The position numbers and the translations under genes are program-made. A DNA stretch of 64,000 bases from Candidatus Nitrosotenuis chungbukensis (lineage in GTDB: Archaea > Thermoproteota > Nitrososphaeria > Nitrososphaerales > Nitrosopumilaceae). Position 1 is the stretch's first letter, and every line of letters starts with the position of its first letter. The stretch is from assembly GCF_000685395.1 (NCBI RefSeq), contig NZ_AVSQ01000016.1:1-64000 (forward strand). The letters are read 5' to 3'. The notes under the pieces are model-generated. The model saw only the letters and a program-made list of their open reading frames with translations. It had not been told where the DNA came from and searched no databases. This document shows positions 15,287-23,571 of this stretch, one piece after another.

Positions 15287-17470
15287 TTACATGTAGTACT
15301 GAACTGCTATCTTTTCTGCAATCTTGATGTCTTTTTGTATTTTCACTTTTTTTAGCGCTTCCTCAAAGTGCCTCATTGTTACCTTTGCGTCATTGACCTG
15401 TTTTTCAGCTTCCTTTGGATCCGGATATTTTCCTAGAAACTCGTGTATTACAATTGACGCTGCCGTATTTGCAATGGATGCGATATCTGCCCCGCTTAGC
15501 CCGTCTGACGCATCTGCTATTTTTTCTAAATCTACATAGTCTGGGTTTTTACTGCCATTTGAGCTGACTTCCCTGTCTATTGGGATTTCCTTTGTACTTA
15601 TCTCCAGAATTTTCTTCCTGCCTTCTTTGTCTGGCATTGGGACTAGTATGGTCCTGTCAAATCTGCCTGGTCTTAAAAGTGCGGGATCAATCATGTCTGC
15701 TCTGTTTGTTGCAGCAATCACGACTACACCGTACAGGGTTTCTATTCCATCCATCTCAGTTAAGAGCTGACTGACAACTCTTTCCGTAACCGACGTGTCT
15801 CCGCTCATGCCTCTGATGGATGCTATTGAGTCAATTTCGTCAAAAAACACAACGCATGGTGATGACTGTCGCGCCCTTCTGAAAATCTCTCTTATGCCCC
15901 TCTCTGACTCTCCAAGCCATTTTGACAATAGCTCTGGACCCCTAATTGAAATGAAATTGGCCTCGCTCTCAGTTGCCACTGCTTTTGCCAGCAGCGTTTT
16001 TCCGGTGCCGCTTGCCCCGTGGAGCAAAATTCCGCGAGGCACTCTGTAGCCTAGATTTCTATAGAATGCTGGATACTTCATTGGCCACTCTACTGCTTCC
16101 TGTAATTCCTGCTTTACCGTTGTCAGGCCGCCTATGTCGTTCCAAGAAACGTCTGGATTTTCTATGTATACTTCACGCATACCAGCTGGTATGATTTCAC
16201 GAAACGCATTATTGTAATCGTCAGCATTTACTATTAGCTTATCCAGCACTTCGGATGAAATTTTCTCGTCTGCCAAATTGATTTCGGGCAATAGTCTTCT
16301 CAAGCACTTCATCGCCGCTTCTTTGCAGAGATATTCCAAGTCTGCCCCGACATATCCGTGGCTAATCGACGCAAGTTTATCCAAATTGACATCGTCTGCC
16401 AGCGGCATGTTTCGTGTGTGTATCAAAAGTATCTCATGTCTTCCTTTTTTCTGCGGCACTTTGATTTCTATCTCCCTGTCAAATCTCCCCGGTCTTCTAA
16501 GTGCTGGATCCAGTGAGTTTGGCCTGTTTGTCGCGGCAATGACAATTACCTTGCCTCTTGCTTCCAGCCCGTCCATGAGCGAAAGCATTTGCGAGACTAC
16601 TCTTCTTTCTACCTCACCTGTGACCTCGTCGCGTTTTGGTGCTATTGAGTCAATCTCGTCAATGAAAATGATGGTCGGTGATTTTTCTCTTGCCTCTTTG
16701 AAAATTTCCCGAAGCCTTGCCTCGCTCTCGCCATAAAACTTGCCAATTATCTCAGGCCCTGAAATGCTGATAAAATGAGCATTACTTTCATTTGCAACTG
16801 CCTTTGCCAAAAGTGTCTTGCCTGTCCCTGGCACCCCGTAAAGCAAAACACCTTTCGGTGCTTCAACTCCAAGTTTTTCAAAAATTTCCGGATGCCTCAT
16901 TGGGAGCTCAACCATCTCTCTGACTTTCCGTATCTCGTCAGTCAGGCCGCCTATGTCCTCGTATGATATGTGCGGGATTCCTTGTAAGGACTCGCTTTTC
17001 TCGCCAATTACAAACGTGGTCTTTTGCGTTACGATTACTGCGTCTGCTGCCGGTGAGATATCTATTACTTGGAATGTTAACCTGCCTCCAAAATACCTCA
17101 CCATGACATAGTCTCCTACTATGAGTGGCGTGTTTTCTAGCGATTCTGTAAGGTATCTCTCGTCAATTGACGGAATCGCTTCAAGTGGAGCTACGATGAT
17201 TTTCTCAGCAGGCACTGCCCTTATCTTTCTGACCTCGACTTTGTCACCGATTGCAATCCCCAAATTGTTTCTTGTAACGCCGTCAATCCGTATGATGCCT
17301 TTTCCCTCGTCTGATGGGTAAAGGGGCAGGCACTTTGCCACTGTTCTTTTCTTTCCTTTGATTTCAAGAACATCCCCTGTCGCTGCGGCAACCGAGTCTG
17401 CAGAGTCATAATCAAGACGTGCTATTCCCTTTCCAACGTCGCGTGAATATGCTTCTAAAACCTTAAGCAA
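15287..17470 (-). CDS. cdc48: Cdc48/VAT-type AAA+ ATPase
   Basis: 727 residues, the full length of archaeal Cdc48. The N-domain (1-~185, double-psi barrel start [16 protein letters not shown]) is followed by D1 with Walker A G-V-P-G-T-G-K-T and Walker [11 protein letters not shown]2 has Walker A G-A-S-G-T-G-K-T and Walker [10 protein letters not shown]. The enzyme unfolds proteins, probably feeding the 20S proteasome. The C-terminus ends Q-Y-Y-M, compatible with an HbYX-type docking tail. The start is a TTG. The D2 P-loop has Ala-Ser where Pro-Pro is usual; the catalytic G-x-G-K-T is intact. Confidence 0.95.
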   Translation of the reverse strand: MLKVLEAYSRDVGKGIARLDYDSADSVAAATGDVLEIKGKKRTVAKCLPLYPSDEGKGIIRIDGVTRNNLGIAIGDKVEVRKIRAVPAEKIIVAPLEAIPSIDERYLTESLENTPLIVGDYVMVRYFGGRLTFQVIDISPAADAVIVTQKTTFVIGEKSESLQGIPHISYEDIGGLTDEIRKVREMVELPMRHPEIFEKLGVEAPKGVLLYGVPGTGKTLLAKAVANESNAHFISISGPEIIGKFYGESEARLREIFKEAREKSPTIIFIDEIDSIAPKRDEVTGEVERRVVSQMLSLMDGLEARGKVIVIAATNRPNSLDPALRRPGRFDREIEIKVPQKKGRHEILLIHTRNMPLADDVNLDKLASISHGYVGADLEYLCKEAAMKCLRRLLPEINLADEKISSEVLDKLIVNADDYNNAFREIIPAGMREVYIENPDVSWNDIGGLTTVKQELQEAVEWPMKYPAFYRNLGYRVPRGILLHGASGTGKTLLAKAVATESEANFISIRGPELLSKWLGESERGIREIFRRARQSSPCVVFFDEIDSIASIRGMSGDTSVTERVVSQLLTEMDGIETLYGVVVIAATNRADMIDPALLRPGRFDRTILVPMPDKEGRKKILEISTKEIPIDREVSSNGSKNPDYVDLEKIADASDGLSGADIASIANTAASIVIHEFLGKYPDPKEAEKQVNDAKVTMRHFEEALKKVKIQKDIKIAEKIAVQYYM

Positions 17471-17566
17471 AGTAAAATTTTGGGTTATGTATTACTGCGT
17501 CTGATCTAAGCCTTATACCTTGTCATCAAATCCATGAAAAATTTAGCGTCTTTTCAACACTCTGAA

Positions 17567-18496
17567 TTATAATTTTAATGACTCTCTTAGTCCCTTGTAC
17601 CTATTTCGGATCGTAACCTCAGTTACTCCTGCAGCAAGTGCGATTTCTTTTTGTGAGACATTTTCCTTGCATTTTATACATGAAATGTAAAGTGCGGCAG
17701 CCGCAAGTCCCATCGGATCCTTTCCCGCAGTAATCTGCATGGCACTTGCCTCCTCTAGGATTGTAAGTGCCCTTCGTTTTGTTTTTTCGTTCAACCCTAC
17801 CTTGCTTGCTATTTTGGACATGCAGCTAATTGGATCTACAACTGGCATTTTCAGTTCAAGTTCGTGCACTAGCAACCTATAGTTTCTTGAAACGTCCTTT
17901 CTCTTTACGTTGATTGCCTCTGAAACGTCGTTTAGGGTTCTTGGCGTCTCTACGTCCCTGCACGCCGCATACACTGCTGCTGCAAGAAGTCCTTCAATTG
18001 ACCTGCCCCTCACCAAGCCCTTTGCAAGGGCCTTTCGATAAATGTAAGCTGTTTTTTCAACCACTGCATCTGATAGGGCAAGTTTGTCCCTTAGTTTATC
18101 CAACTGCGTAAACGCGTGTCTGAAATTCTTGTCTGCCTGTACGTGGGCCTGACTCCTGCTGTCCCACGTTCTGAGCCGGTTCATGCTCATCTTCATGGAT
18201 GAGGAAAGTGGCTTTCCAGTGGCGTCCCTATTGGTGTGGCCTATTATTGTGGCAAGCCCCATGTCGTGCATCGCAAGCGATGTTGGTGCACCCGTTCTAG
18301 TCTTGTCATCGCGCTCGTCCTTTGAAAACAAGTGACGTTCAGGACCGGAGTCATCAATGCGTTCAACAATTACAAAACCACAACTATTGCAAAATCTTTC
18401 ACCGGTGATGTCGTCTGTCATCATCATCCCTTTATTACAACGTCTACATTGTCCTTCTTTGTTCAAAGTTTGTACAACCATACTTGCGCCAGACAT
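17567..18496 (-). CDS. tfb: Transcription initiation factor TFB
   Basis: 309 residues. The N-terminal zinc ribbon has C-R-R-C and C-N-S-C-G pairs 16 residues apart, then the B-finger region (D-D-K-T-R-T-G-A-P). Two cyclin-like repeats follow (L-A-A-A-V-Y-A-A-C-R-D in the first, L-A-A-A-A-L-Y-I-S-C-I in the second) with the C-terminal BRE-recognising helix-turn-helix (V-S-Q-K-E-I-A-L-A-A-G-V-T-E-V-T-I-R-N-R). TFB joins TBP at the TATA box and recruits RNA polymerase. Thaumarchaea carry several TFBs; which one this is cannot be told. Confidence 0.95.
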   Translation of the reverse strand: MSGASMVVQTLNKEGQCRRCNKGMMMTDDITGERFCNSCGFVIVERIDDSGPERHLFSKDERDDKTRTGAPTSLAMHDMGLATIIGHTNRDATGKPLSSSMKMSMNRLRTWDSRSQAHVQADKNFRHAFTQLDKLRDKLALSDAVVEKTAYIYRKALAKGLVRGRSIEGLLAAAVYAACRDVETPRTLNDVSEAINVKRKDVSRNYRLLVHELELKMPVVDPISCMSKIASKVGLNEKTKRRALTILEEASAMQITAGKDPMGLAAAALYISCIKCKENVSQKEIALAAGVTEVTIRNRYKGLRESLKL

Positions 18497-18603
18497 GTAT
18501 TGTAAGCCTGTCTGCTAATAATAACCAGTGTATTCTGCAACCTGTTTTTGCAACTTATCTGCGTCTGAAGCCTCACGTTTCAGCATTTGGTGTCTTTTTG
18601 TGA

Positions 18604-18750
18604 TCATCTCTTAGCTATTTTGTCTTTGGCGACAAATGCGTTTTCCGAGCCTTCCTCATCGTTTTTTATTAACTGTTTTGTGGTTGCAATGGAAAAATCT
18701 GCATCCTCTAAAGGAAACCGAACACCATCTTTTCGCAATATGCGTATCAA
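18604..18750 (-). CDS. Possible small protein, start uncertain
   Basis: 48 residues from a TTG at 18750, ending in K-I-A-K-R. The stretch I-L-R-K-D-G-V-R-F-P-L-E-D-A-D-F and N-D-E-E-G-S-E-N-A-F-V-A-K-D-K has the look of real coding sequence (charged, helical), but there is no ATG or GTG in frame and no convincing promoter. It may be a relic. No family is recognised. Confidence 0.3.
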   Translation of the reverse strand: MIRILRKDGVRFPLEDADFSIATTKQLIKNDEEGSENAFVAKDKIAKR

Positions 18751-18943
18751 CTGCCTGATTATGGCGCTTGTTCATAAGCCAGTCTATGGTATTCTAGTTC
18801 TAGTATGAGGATTTTTCCGCACTTTTTATCTGGGACATGATTCACACATTTTTTATGTACAACATGTCTTGAGATCACTTGACATTCTAACTGTGTGATC
18901 TGTCTTGTCAGTATGCATGATGTCACTGCAACGATATCGAATT

Positions 18944-19070
18944 TTATTCTGTGTTTTTGTAGCGTCCTACATGCTCGCACTCGTATGCCTCAAGTGATCC
19001 TCCTCCCCGCAGTACAAGCCCCGTCTCAAAACCTCTTGCCTCTTCTGCCGTTGCTTCTTTTCAACTTCAT
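18944..19070 (-). pseudogene. Small gene with apparent one-base frameshift
   Basis: An ATG at 19070 lies 23 nt downstream of a TATA-like CTTTAAAT (19089-19096) and opens M-K-L-K-R-S-N-G-R-R-G-K-R-F, ending at once in TGA. In the next frame the sequence continues F-E-T-G-L-V-L-R-G-G-G-S-L-E-A-Y-E-C-E-H to a TAA at 18944. Removing one T from the TTTT run near 19028-19031 would join them into a ~41-residue basic protein. The function is unknown. Confidence 0.35.
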
Positions 19071-19170
19071 TACTTGCCGCATAAACGCATTTAAAGTGTA
19101 GATCCGCTAGCTGCCCCAAACTTGATTATCTTTGGAACATTAATACGACAATCCCTCATGAGATTGACAA

Positions 19171-20559
19171 GTGACAATTAGGACAGTAAACCCGGCAACA
19201 GAGGAACTCATCGCAGAGTATGATGTAATCAGTAAAGAAAAAATATTTGAAACTGTAAAAAAATCAAAAACCGCGTTTGCAGACTGGAAAAAAGACATCA
19301 AAAAAAGAACCCACTTTACTCATATCCTCGCACAAGAGCTGAGAAAAAACAAAACCGAACTTGCATCCTTGGCAACAAAAGAGATGGGAAAGCCAATCAA
19401 AGAGTCCCTTTCCGAGGTTGAAAAGTGTGCATGGGCAATGGAGTTCTATGCTGATAACAGCGATATCTTCTTGCACGACGAGGCGATAAACACAGATGCT
19501 AGAAAAAGCGTGATTTCTTTTGAGCCCCTTGGAGTGATTGCCAGTGTGATGCCGTGGAACTTTCCATACTGGCAGGCATTGCGATTTGCAGCTCCCTCGC
19601 TTATGGCTGGTAACACCGTTGTTCTCAAACCTGCCAGTGCAACAATGCAGTGTGGAATTGAAATTGCAAACATGTTCCAAAAGGCCGGTTTTCAAGACGG
19701 CATATTTCAAACACTTGTTGGAGATTCAAGCATTGTCGAGTCGCTCATAGACTCTGATGTCAGTGCTGTTACGTTTACTGGAAGTACGTCTGTAGGAATC
19801 AAGGTGGCACAAAGATCTGCCTTTAATCTGAAAAAATGTGTGCTTGAGCTTGGGGGAAGCGATCCGTTTATCGTGTGCAGTGATGCTGATGTGGAAAAAG
19901 CATCAAGTGGGGCAGTAAAGGGCAGGTTCATAAACTGCGGGCAAAGCTGTGTCGCGTCAAAAAGATTCTTTGTCACAAAAAATGTGGCAAATGAGTTCAT
20001 CGAAAAATTTGTGCAAAAGACAGAAGGCCTCCGAGTTGGCAATCCAATGTCTGAGGAAACCGATATTGGTCCGCTAGTCAACAGTGCCGGCCTGAACAAA
20101 ATTGAAGAACTAGTAGACGATGCCATTGCAAAAGGTGCAGAGGTGTTGACTGGAGGAAAACGACTTGGCAGCAAGGGCTACTTTTACAGCCCAACTGTGA
20201 TCACCAAAATTTCATCAAAGATGCAAATTGCGTACGAGGAAACGTTTGGACCCGTGGCACCAATCACAATAGTTGATGACGAAGCAGACGCAATACGCCT
20301 TGCAAACGACTCTCAGTTTGGCCTTGGTGCCAGCATCTGGACGCGCGATCTTACCAAGGCGGATCGACTCTCAAGAATGGTCGAATCCGGAATAGTCACG
20401 ATAAACAACGTGGTGATATCTGATCCTAGGATTCCGTTTGGGGGGATCAAACACAGTGGATTTGGCAGGGAGCTGTCTAGGTATGGGATGATGGAGTTTG
20501 TCAACATAAAGTCAATTAGGTTCTATGACAATTTGGTCAAGCAGCACTATGTGGAATGA
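19171..20559 (+). CDS. NAD(P)-dependent aldehyde dehydrogenase (succinate-semialdehyde type)
   Basis: 462 residues from a GTG. ALDH-fold landmarks are P-W-N-F-P-Y-W and L-K-P-A-S-A (cofactor binding), F-T-G-S-T-S-V-G, general base Glu226 in L-E-L-G-G-S-D-P-F, and catalytic Cys260 in N-C-G-Q-S-C. The length and the M-P-W-N-F-P-Y-W-Q form match succinate-semialdehyde dehydrogenases. In thaumarchaea such an enzyme has been discussed for the semialdehyde steps of the 3-hydroxypropionate/4-hydroxybutyrate cycle. Whether this copy acts on a free semialdehyde or a CoA ester cannot be decided here. It is monocistronic. Confidence 0.88.
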   Translation: MTIRTVNPATEELIAEYDVISKEKIFETVKKSKTAFADWKKDIKKRTHFTHILAQELRKNKTELASLATKEMGKPIKESLSEVEKCAWAMEFYADNSDIFLHDEAINTDARKSVISFEPLGVIASVMPWNFPYWQALRFAAPSLMAGNTVVLKPASATMQCGIEIANMFQKAGFQDGIFQTLVGDSSIVESLIDSDVSAVTFTGSTSVGIKVAQRSAFNLKKCVLELGGSDPFIVCSDADVEKASSGAVKGRFINCGQSCVASKRFFVTKNVANEFIEKFVQKTEGLRVGNPMSEETDIGPLVNSAGLNKIEELVDDAIAKGAEVLTGGKRLGSKGYFYSPTVITKISSKMQIAYEETFGPVAPITIVDDEADAIRLANDSQFGLGASIWTRDLTKADRLSRMVESGIVTINNVVISDPRIPFGGIKHSGFGRELSRYGMMEFVNIKSIRFYDNLVKQHYVE

Positions 20560-20677
20560 CCGTCCTGCGAAATTACAACTGAAATTTGTGCCTGAAGTTA
20601 CACAAAATCTCAATCATAGCGTGGATCTTATTTGAAAATTTGAAGACATTTGTCAATTTTAAACATGCCAAATAATC

Positions 20678-20683
20678 TTAAAA
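20678..20683 (+). promoter_or_regulatory. TATA-like box for the LIM/GT2 gene
   Basis: TTAAAA in CTTAAAATT, about 23-25 nt upstream of the GTG at 20703; it supports a leaderless start. Confidence 0.4.
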
Positions 20684-20702
20684 TTCCAAAATAACGGGAT
20701 TT

Positions 20703-22619
20703 GTGGACAGTAACGCAACTCTGCTGGAAATTGTAAAAAAATTACAAGATGCGGAAATGGGCGACTCTGGGAGACTGTCTTACATATTACACTCTCTTGA
20801 AAAAGGAAAGAAAATCTACGAGTCTGATAAAAAATACCTAAACAAAAAATATGAACAGCTACAAAAAACTCAGTCTGTCAATGGCGCTGAGAAGCAAAAT
20901 CTAAAGCCGCTAAATTTTCCGGCCGTACCGCTCTCTCACCACGTCTTGATTAACCGTATGCACAAATGTGCATCTTGCGGCAATGATCTGGGCCTTGAAG
21001 AAAGAACAACGCGATACGAAAACAGGTGGTTTCACGCCGCTTGTTTTAGCTCCATACTGAAAGAATCCGAACTGCCCAAAGCGACGCAGGTAGTCAAAGT
21101 ACCGCCCCCAGTTGAACCATACCGTGCCGAGACTCTTCAAACAAAACCGATTGAGCACATCAAAACCAAGCCGCTGCGGACAAAGGCTGATCCTGTTTTG
21201 GTTTTGCTGGCGTCTATAATTTTTGCATTGCTTGTGATTACTGCATATAGCATGCTTTCGTATCTTAGCCTGATTGCAATTTCAGTTGCCGCAGTGATGG
21301 TCTTTTATCACATCGTATCGAGAAAGGAGCCAAAATCGCAGTATTCCTATGGGAGGAGGGCCGCATCGTCTTATTCGATAATGGTGATGATAATGCCGTT
21401 CGTGCTTGGGACGATGATTGCGTATGATGGGTATGCTAGCGGAATTGCAGGCGTTATCCAAACAATTTTTGTCTGGTGCCTGATGCTGTCTTTCTGGCAG
21501 ACGATGCTCTTTGTACCGCTTGCGATAAGGAGCGTTGCACTTGAGGCCTTGCTAAGGGAGCCTGACTCCTATCCGAAGATAAGCGTACTAGTCCCGGCAT
21601 ATAATGAGGAAAAAGTCATTCAAACTACAATAGAATCACTCCTTGCAACCGATTATCCTGACAAGGAAATCATAGTAATTGACGACGGCAGTAAGGACAA
21701 AACACTGGAGATTGCGTCGCGCTATAAGGACAAAGTCAAAGTCATACACAAAGAAAATGGCGGAAAGGCATCTGCGCTGAACGCCGGAATACTTTACGCG
21801 ACAGGCTCCATAATAACAATCTTGGATGCGGATACAATAATTGGCCACACTGCGCTAAAGCACATTGCAAAATCGTTCTCAACTGAGAACGTTGCAGCCG
21901 TTGCAGGCAACATCAAAATAAGAAACAGGGTTAACTGCCTTACTTGGTGCCAGGCACTGGAGTATCTGTCTGGCATACAAATCATGAGGCGAGGGCTGGA
22001 CTATTTCGGTGCAATCACTATCGTTCCAGGAGCGCTAGGCGCATTTAAGAAAAAGAAACTCGAAGAGGCTGGGACCTATCATAAAGACACATTGGTTGAG
22101 GACTTTGATGCTACCGTGAAAGTCCTAAGATCTGGAATGGTCGTAAACGGAAGTAACATGGCAACTGCATACACGCAGGCACCGCAGAAACTGCATGATT
22201 TTTACAAGCAACGAAAAAGATGGTACCGCGGAAATCTTCAAGTGTTGAGAAGGCACTCTGATATCTTGACTAATCCAAGATTTGGATATCTTCACAAGTT
22301 CTCATATCCTCTGTTGGTAATTCACATGCTTGTGATTCCTACTACAAGCTTGATGGTTCTGGGTTTTACAGCCTACCAATTACTCCTTGGCAACTATTCC
22401 TACGTGGCATTTGTCCTTGGGATGTTCATAGTGCTACAGTACCTGCTTTCGGCAATGGCAGTCAGAATGGACCGGGATGACAAAAAAATGATACTTTATT
22501 CCGTGTTCCTGGTGATTGGGTACAAACAGCTAATTGACATTTTACAGCTAAAGGCGCTTTTTGAAGAACTTGTCGGCCTAAAGGCCAAGTGGACTAGCGC
22601 CCAAAGAATCCAGCAATAA
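20703..22619 (+). CDS. LIM-like zinc module fused to a membrane GT2 glycosyltransferase
   Basis: 638 residues from a GTG. Residues 1-80 are charged and helical. Cys89-x2-Cys92-x18-His111-x2-Cys114 has the spacing of the first half of a LIM zinc finger. Two clusters of transmembrane helices (~165-205 and ~225-280) precede a family-2 glycosyltransferase: V-L-V-P-A-Y-N-E-E, I-D-D-G-S-K-D, L-D-A-D-T (DxD), V-E-D-F-D-A-T and K-Q-R-K-R-W (Q-x-x-R-W of processive synthases). Further helices follow. It resembles hyaluronan/poly-N-acetylglucosamine/cellulose synthases, polymerising a sugar while exporting it. The substrate is unknown. The zinc module on such an enzyme is unusual. Confidence 0.85.
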   Translation: MDSNATLLEIVKKLQDAEMGDSGRLSYILHSLEKGKKIYESDKKYLNKKYEQLQKTQSVNGAEKQNLKPLNFPAVPLSHHVLINRMHKCASCGNDLGLEERTTRYENRWFHAACFSSILKESELPKATQVVKVPPPVEPYRAETLQTKPIEHIKTKPLRTKADPVLVLLASIIFALLVITAYSMLSYLSLIAISVAAVMVFYHIVSRKEPKSQYSYGRRAASSYSIMVMIMPFVLGTMIAYDGYASGIAGVIQTIFVWCLMLSFWQTMLFVPLAIRSVALEALLREPDSYPKISVLVPAYNEEKVIQTTIESLLATDYPDKEIIVIDDGSKDKTLEIASRYKDKVKVIHKENGGKASALNAGILYATGSIITILDADTIIGHTALKHIAKSFSTENVAAVAGNIKIRNRVNCLTWCQALEYLSGIQIMRRGLDYFGAITIVPGALGAFKKKKLEEAGTYHKDTLVEDFDATVKVLRSGMVVNGSNMATAYTQAPQKLHDFYKQRKRWYRGNLQVLRRHSDILTNPRFGYLHKFSYPLLVIHMLVIPTTSLMVLGFTAYQLLLGNYSYVAFVLGMFIVLQYLLSAMAVRMDRDDKKMILYSVFLVIGYKQLIDILQLKALFEELVGLKAKWTSAQRIQQ

Positions 22620-22627
22620 CAAAATCG

Positions 22628-23425
22628 CTACGGCCTGATTTCATTAAACCCTACTGCGAGTACTCGGCTTTCTTCCAGTGGTGGCAGCTTGGTTATCTTG
22701 TATGCCGCGTCTCTTGCCTTGATCCCATAGCCTGTGAATATGTCGATGTGTTTGTCATCCCACTCTCCGATGTCTGTTGCCCAATACGTTCTGGTATTCC
22801 AAGGTGAGGGGATGTCTGGAATGCGAAGTAGTGTTCCATGGGAAATCACTCCTTCTCTCATGTCTGTCTTTCCTGCCGTTACTGCGACCATTATAGTGCG
22901 CTCGTTAAGTGAGCTTGTGGCTAACGGCAAGCAGGCCCCTGAAAACGTCATTGCGCATTTTCCGTAGTGGTAGAACCTTGTTTTTTCTCCCTTTGGAGAA
23001 ATGAAATCATGCGTCCAGCTTTGAAGTATCTTGTTTTCGTTTGTCTTTCCAGAGCCTTGGATTGCTATTTCCTTGAGAAACGTTGATCTGAATTGCTTTA
23101 GGTAGTACGTCGAGTTGTTTTCCGTATAGTCAAAAGAGCCGTTTTTCTTTACGCCTTGCACATATGCTGAAACTAGGGGATCCCTTGGATAGTCTTTTTC
23201 TAGCGGCAGAAAGTATCCTGTGATCTTCCAGCCTGAAGACCCTGGGTAGCATTTTTGATTTATTGGGTCCCGAATCTCGCCACTCGGGCATGACTTTCTT
23301 ATCTCAGAGCATAATTTGTCACCGCAAATTTTTTTGGATTGTGCAGCATCTGCATCTTGCATTAAAACTGGAATCACTGATGCAAAAACACTGAACAGTA
23401 TGATGCCAAACACAACCTGTCTCAT
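22628..23425 (-). CDS. Secreted protein with a 3D/double-psi-barrel-like domain
   Basis: 265 residues from the ATG at 23425, chosen because the box ATATAAAA (23446-23453) is 25 nt upstream; an ATG at 23464 would precede it. A signal peptide (M-R-Q-V-V-F-G-I-I-L-F) ends near D-A-D-A-A-Q. A Cys-rich stretch follows (I-C-G-D-K-L-C, S-C-P-S-G, K-C-Y-P-G). The C-terminal part has H-G-T-L-L-R-I-P, W-A-T-D-I-G-E-W and H-I-D-I-F-T-G, the pattern of 3D domains (three aspartates in a double-psi barrel) found in peptidoglycan-cutting MltA/RlpA-type proteins. Thaumarchaea lack murein, so another cell-surface polysaccharide would be the substrate. It converges on the LIM/GT2 gene, 8 nt away. Confidence 0.6.
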   Translation of the reverse strand: MRQVVFGIILFSVFASVIPVLMQDADAAQSKKICGDKLCSEIRKSCPSGEIRDPINQKCYPGSSGWKITGYFLPLEKDYPRDPLVSAYVQGVKKNGSFDYTENNSTYYLKQFRSTFLKEIAIQGSGKTNENKILQSWTHDFISPKGEKTRFYHYGKCAMTFSGACLPLATSSLNERTIMVAVTAGKTDMREGVISHGTLLRIPDIPSPWNTRTYWATDIGEWDDKHIDIFTGYGIKARDAAYKITKLPPLEESRVLAVGFNEIRP

Positions 23426-23445
23426 ACGTCTACTTTGACTTTTAC

Positions 23446-23453
23446 ATATAAAA
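23446..23453 (-). promoter_or_regulatory. TATA-like box for the 3D-domain gene
   Basis: Minus-strand TTTTATAT centred 25 nt before the ATG at 23425. Confidence 0.45.
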
Positions 23454-23538
23454 GCCTGATTCATCTAATCTATGTTCTTTATCTGGACGAATTTTGTTTT
23501 TTTCCGATTAATCTGCAATTTGGACTTTTAGCTAATGG

Positions 23539-23546
23539 TTATAAAA
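23539..23546 (+). promoter_or_regulatory. TATA-like box for the NodB-like gene
   Basis: TTATAAAA centred 29 nt upstream of the ATG at 23572. Confidence 0.45.
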
Positions 23547-23571
23547 TTAGGAAAATATAGCATTAACTGGT

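Larger units (their letters stand above)
18497..19170. other. Long spacer between tfb and the aldehyde dehydrogenase gene
   Basis: 674 nt without a clear full-length gene. It contains two minus-strand candidates (18604-18750 and a frameshifted one at 18944-19070), the tfb upstream region, and the promoter of the dehydrogenase (ATTAATA about 25 nt before the GTG at 19171). Confidence 0.4.

Noticed and set aside
18759-18980. 73-residue minus-strand ORF in the tfb-dehydrogenase spacer
   Set aside because: Composition is unlike coding sequence (many Cys/His/Arg without pattern), and it runs through the region better explained by two other weak candidates.
19264-20507. Minus-strand ORFs inside the aldehyde dehydrogenase gene
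   Set aside because: Shadow frames; the plus-strand ALDH motifs are complete.
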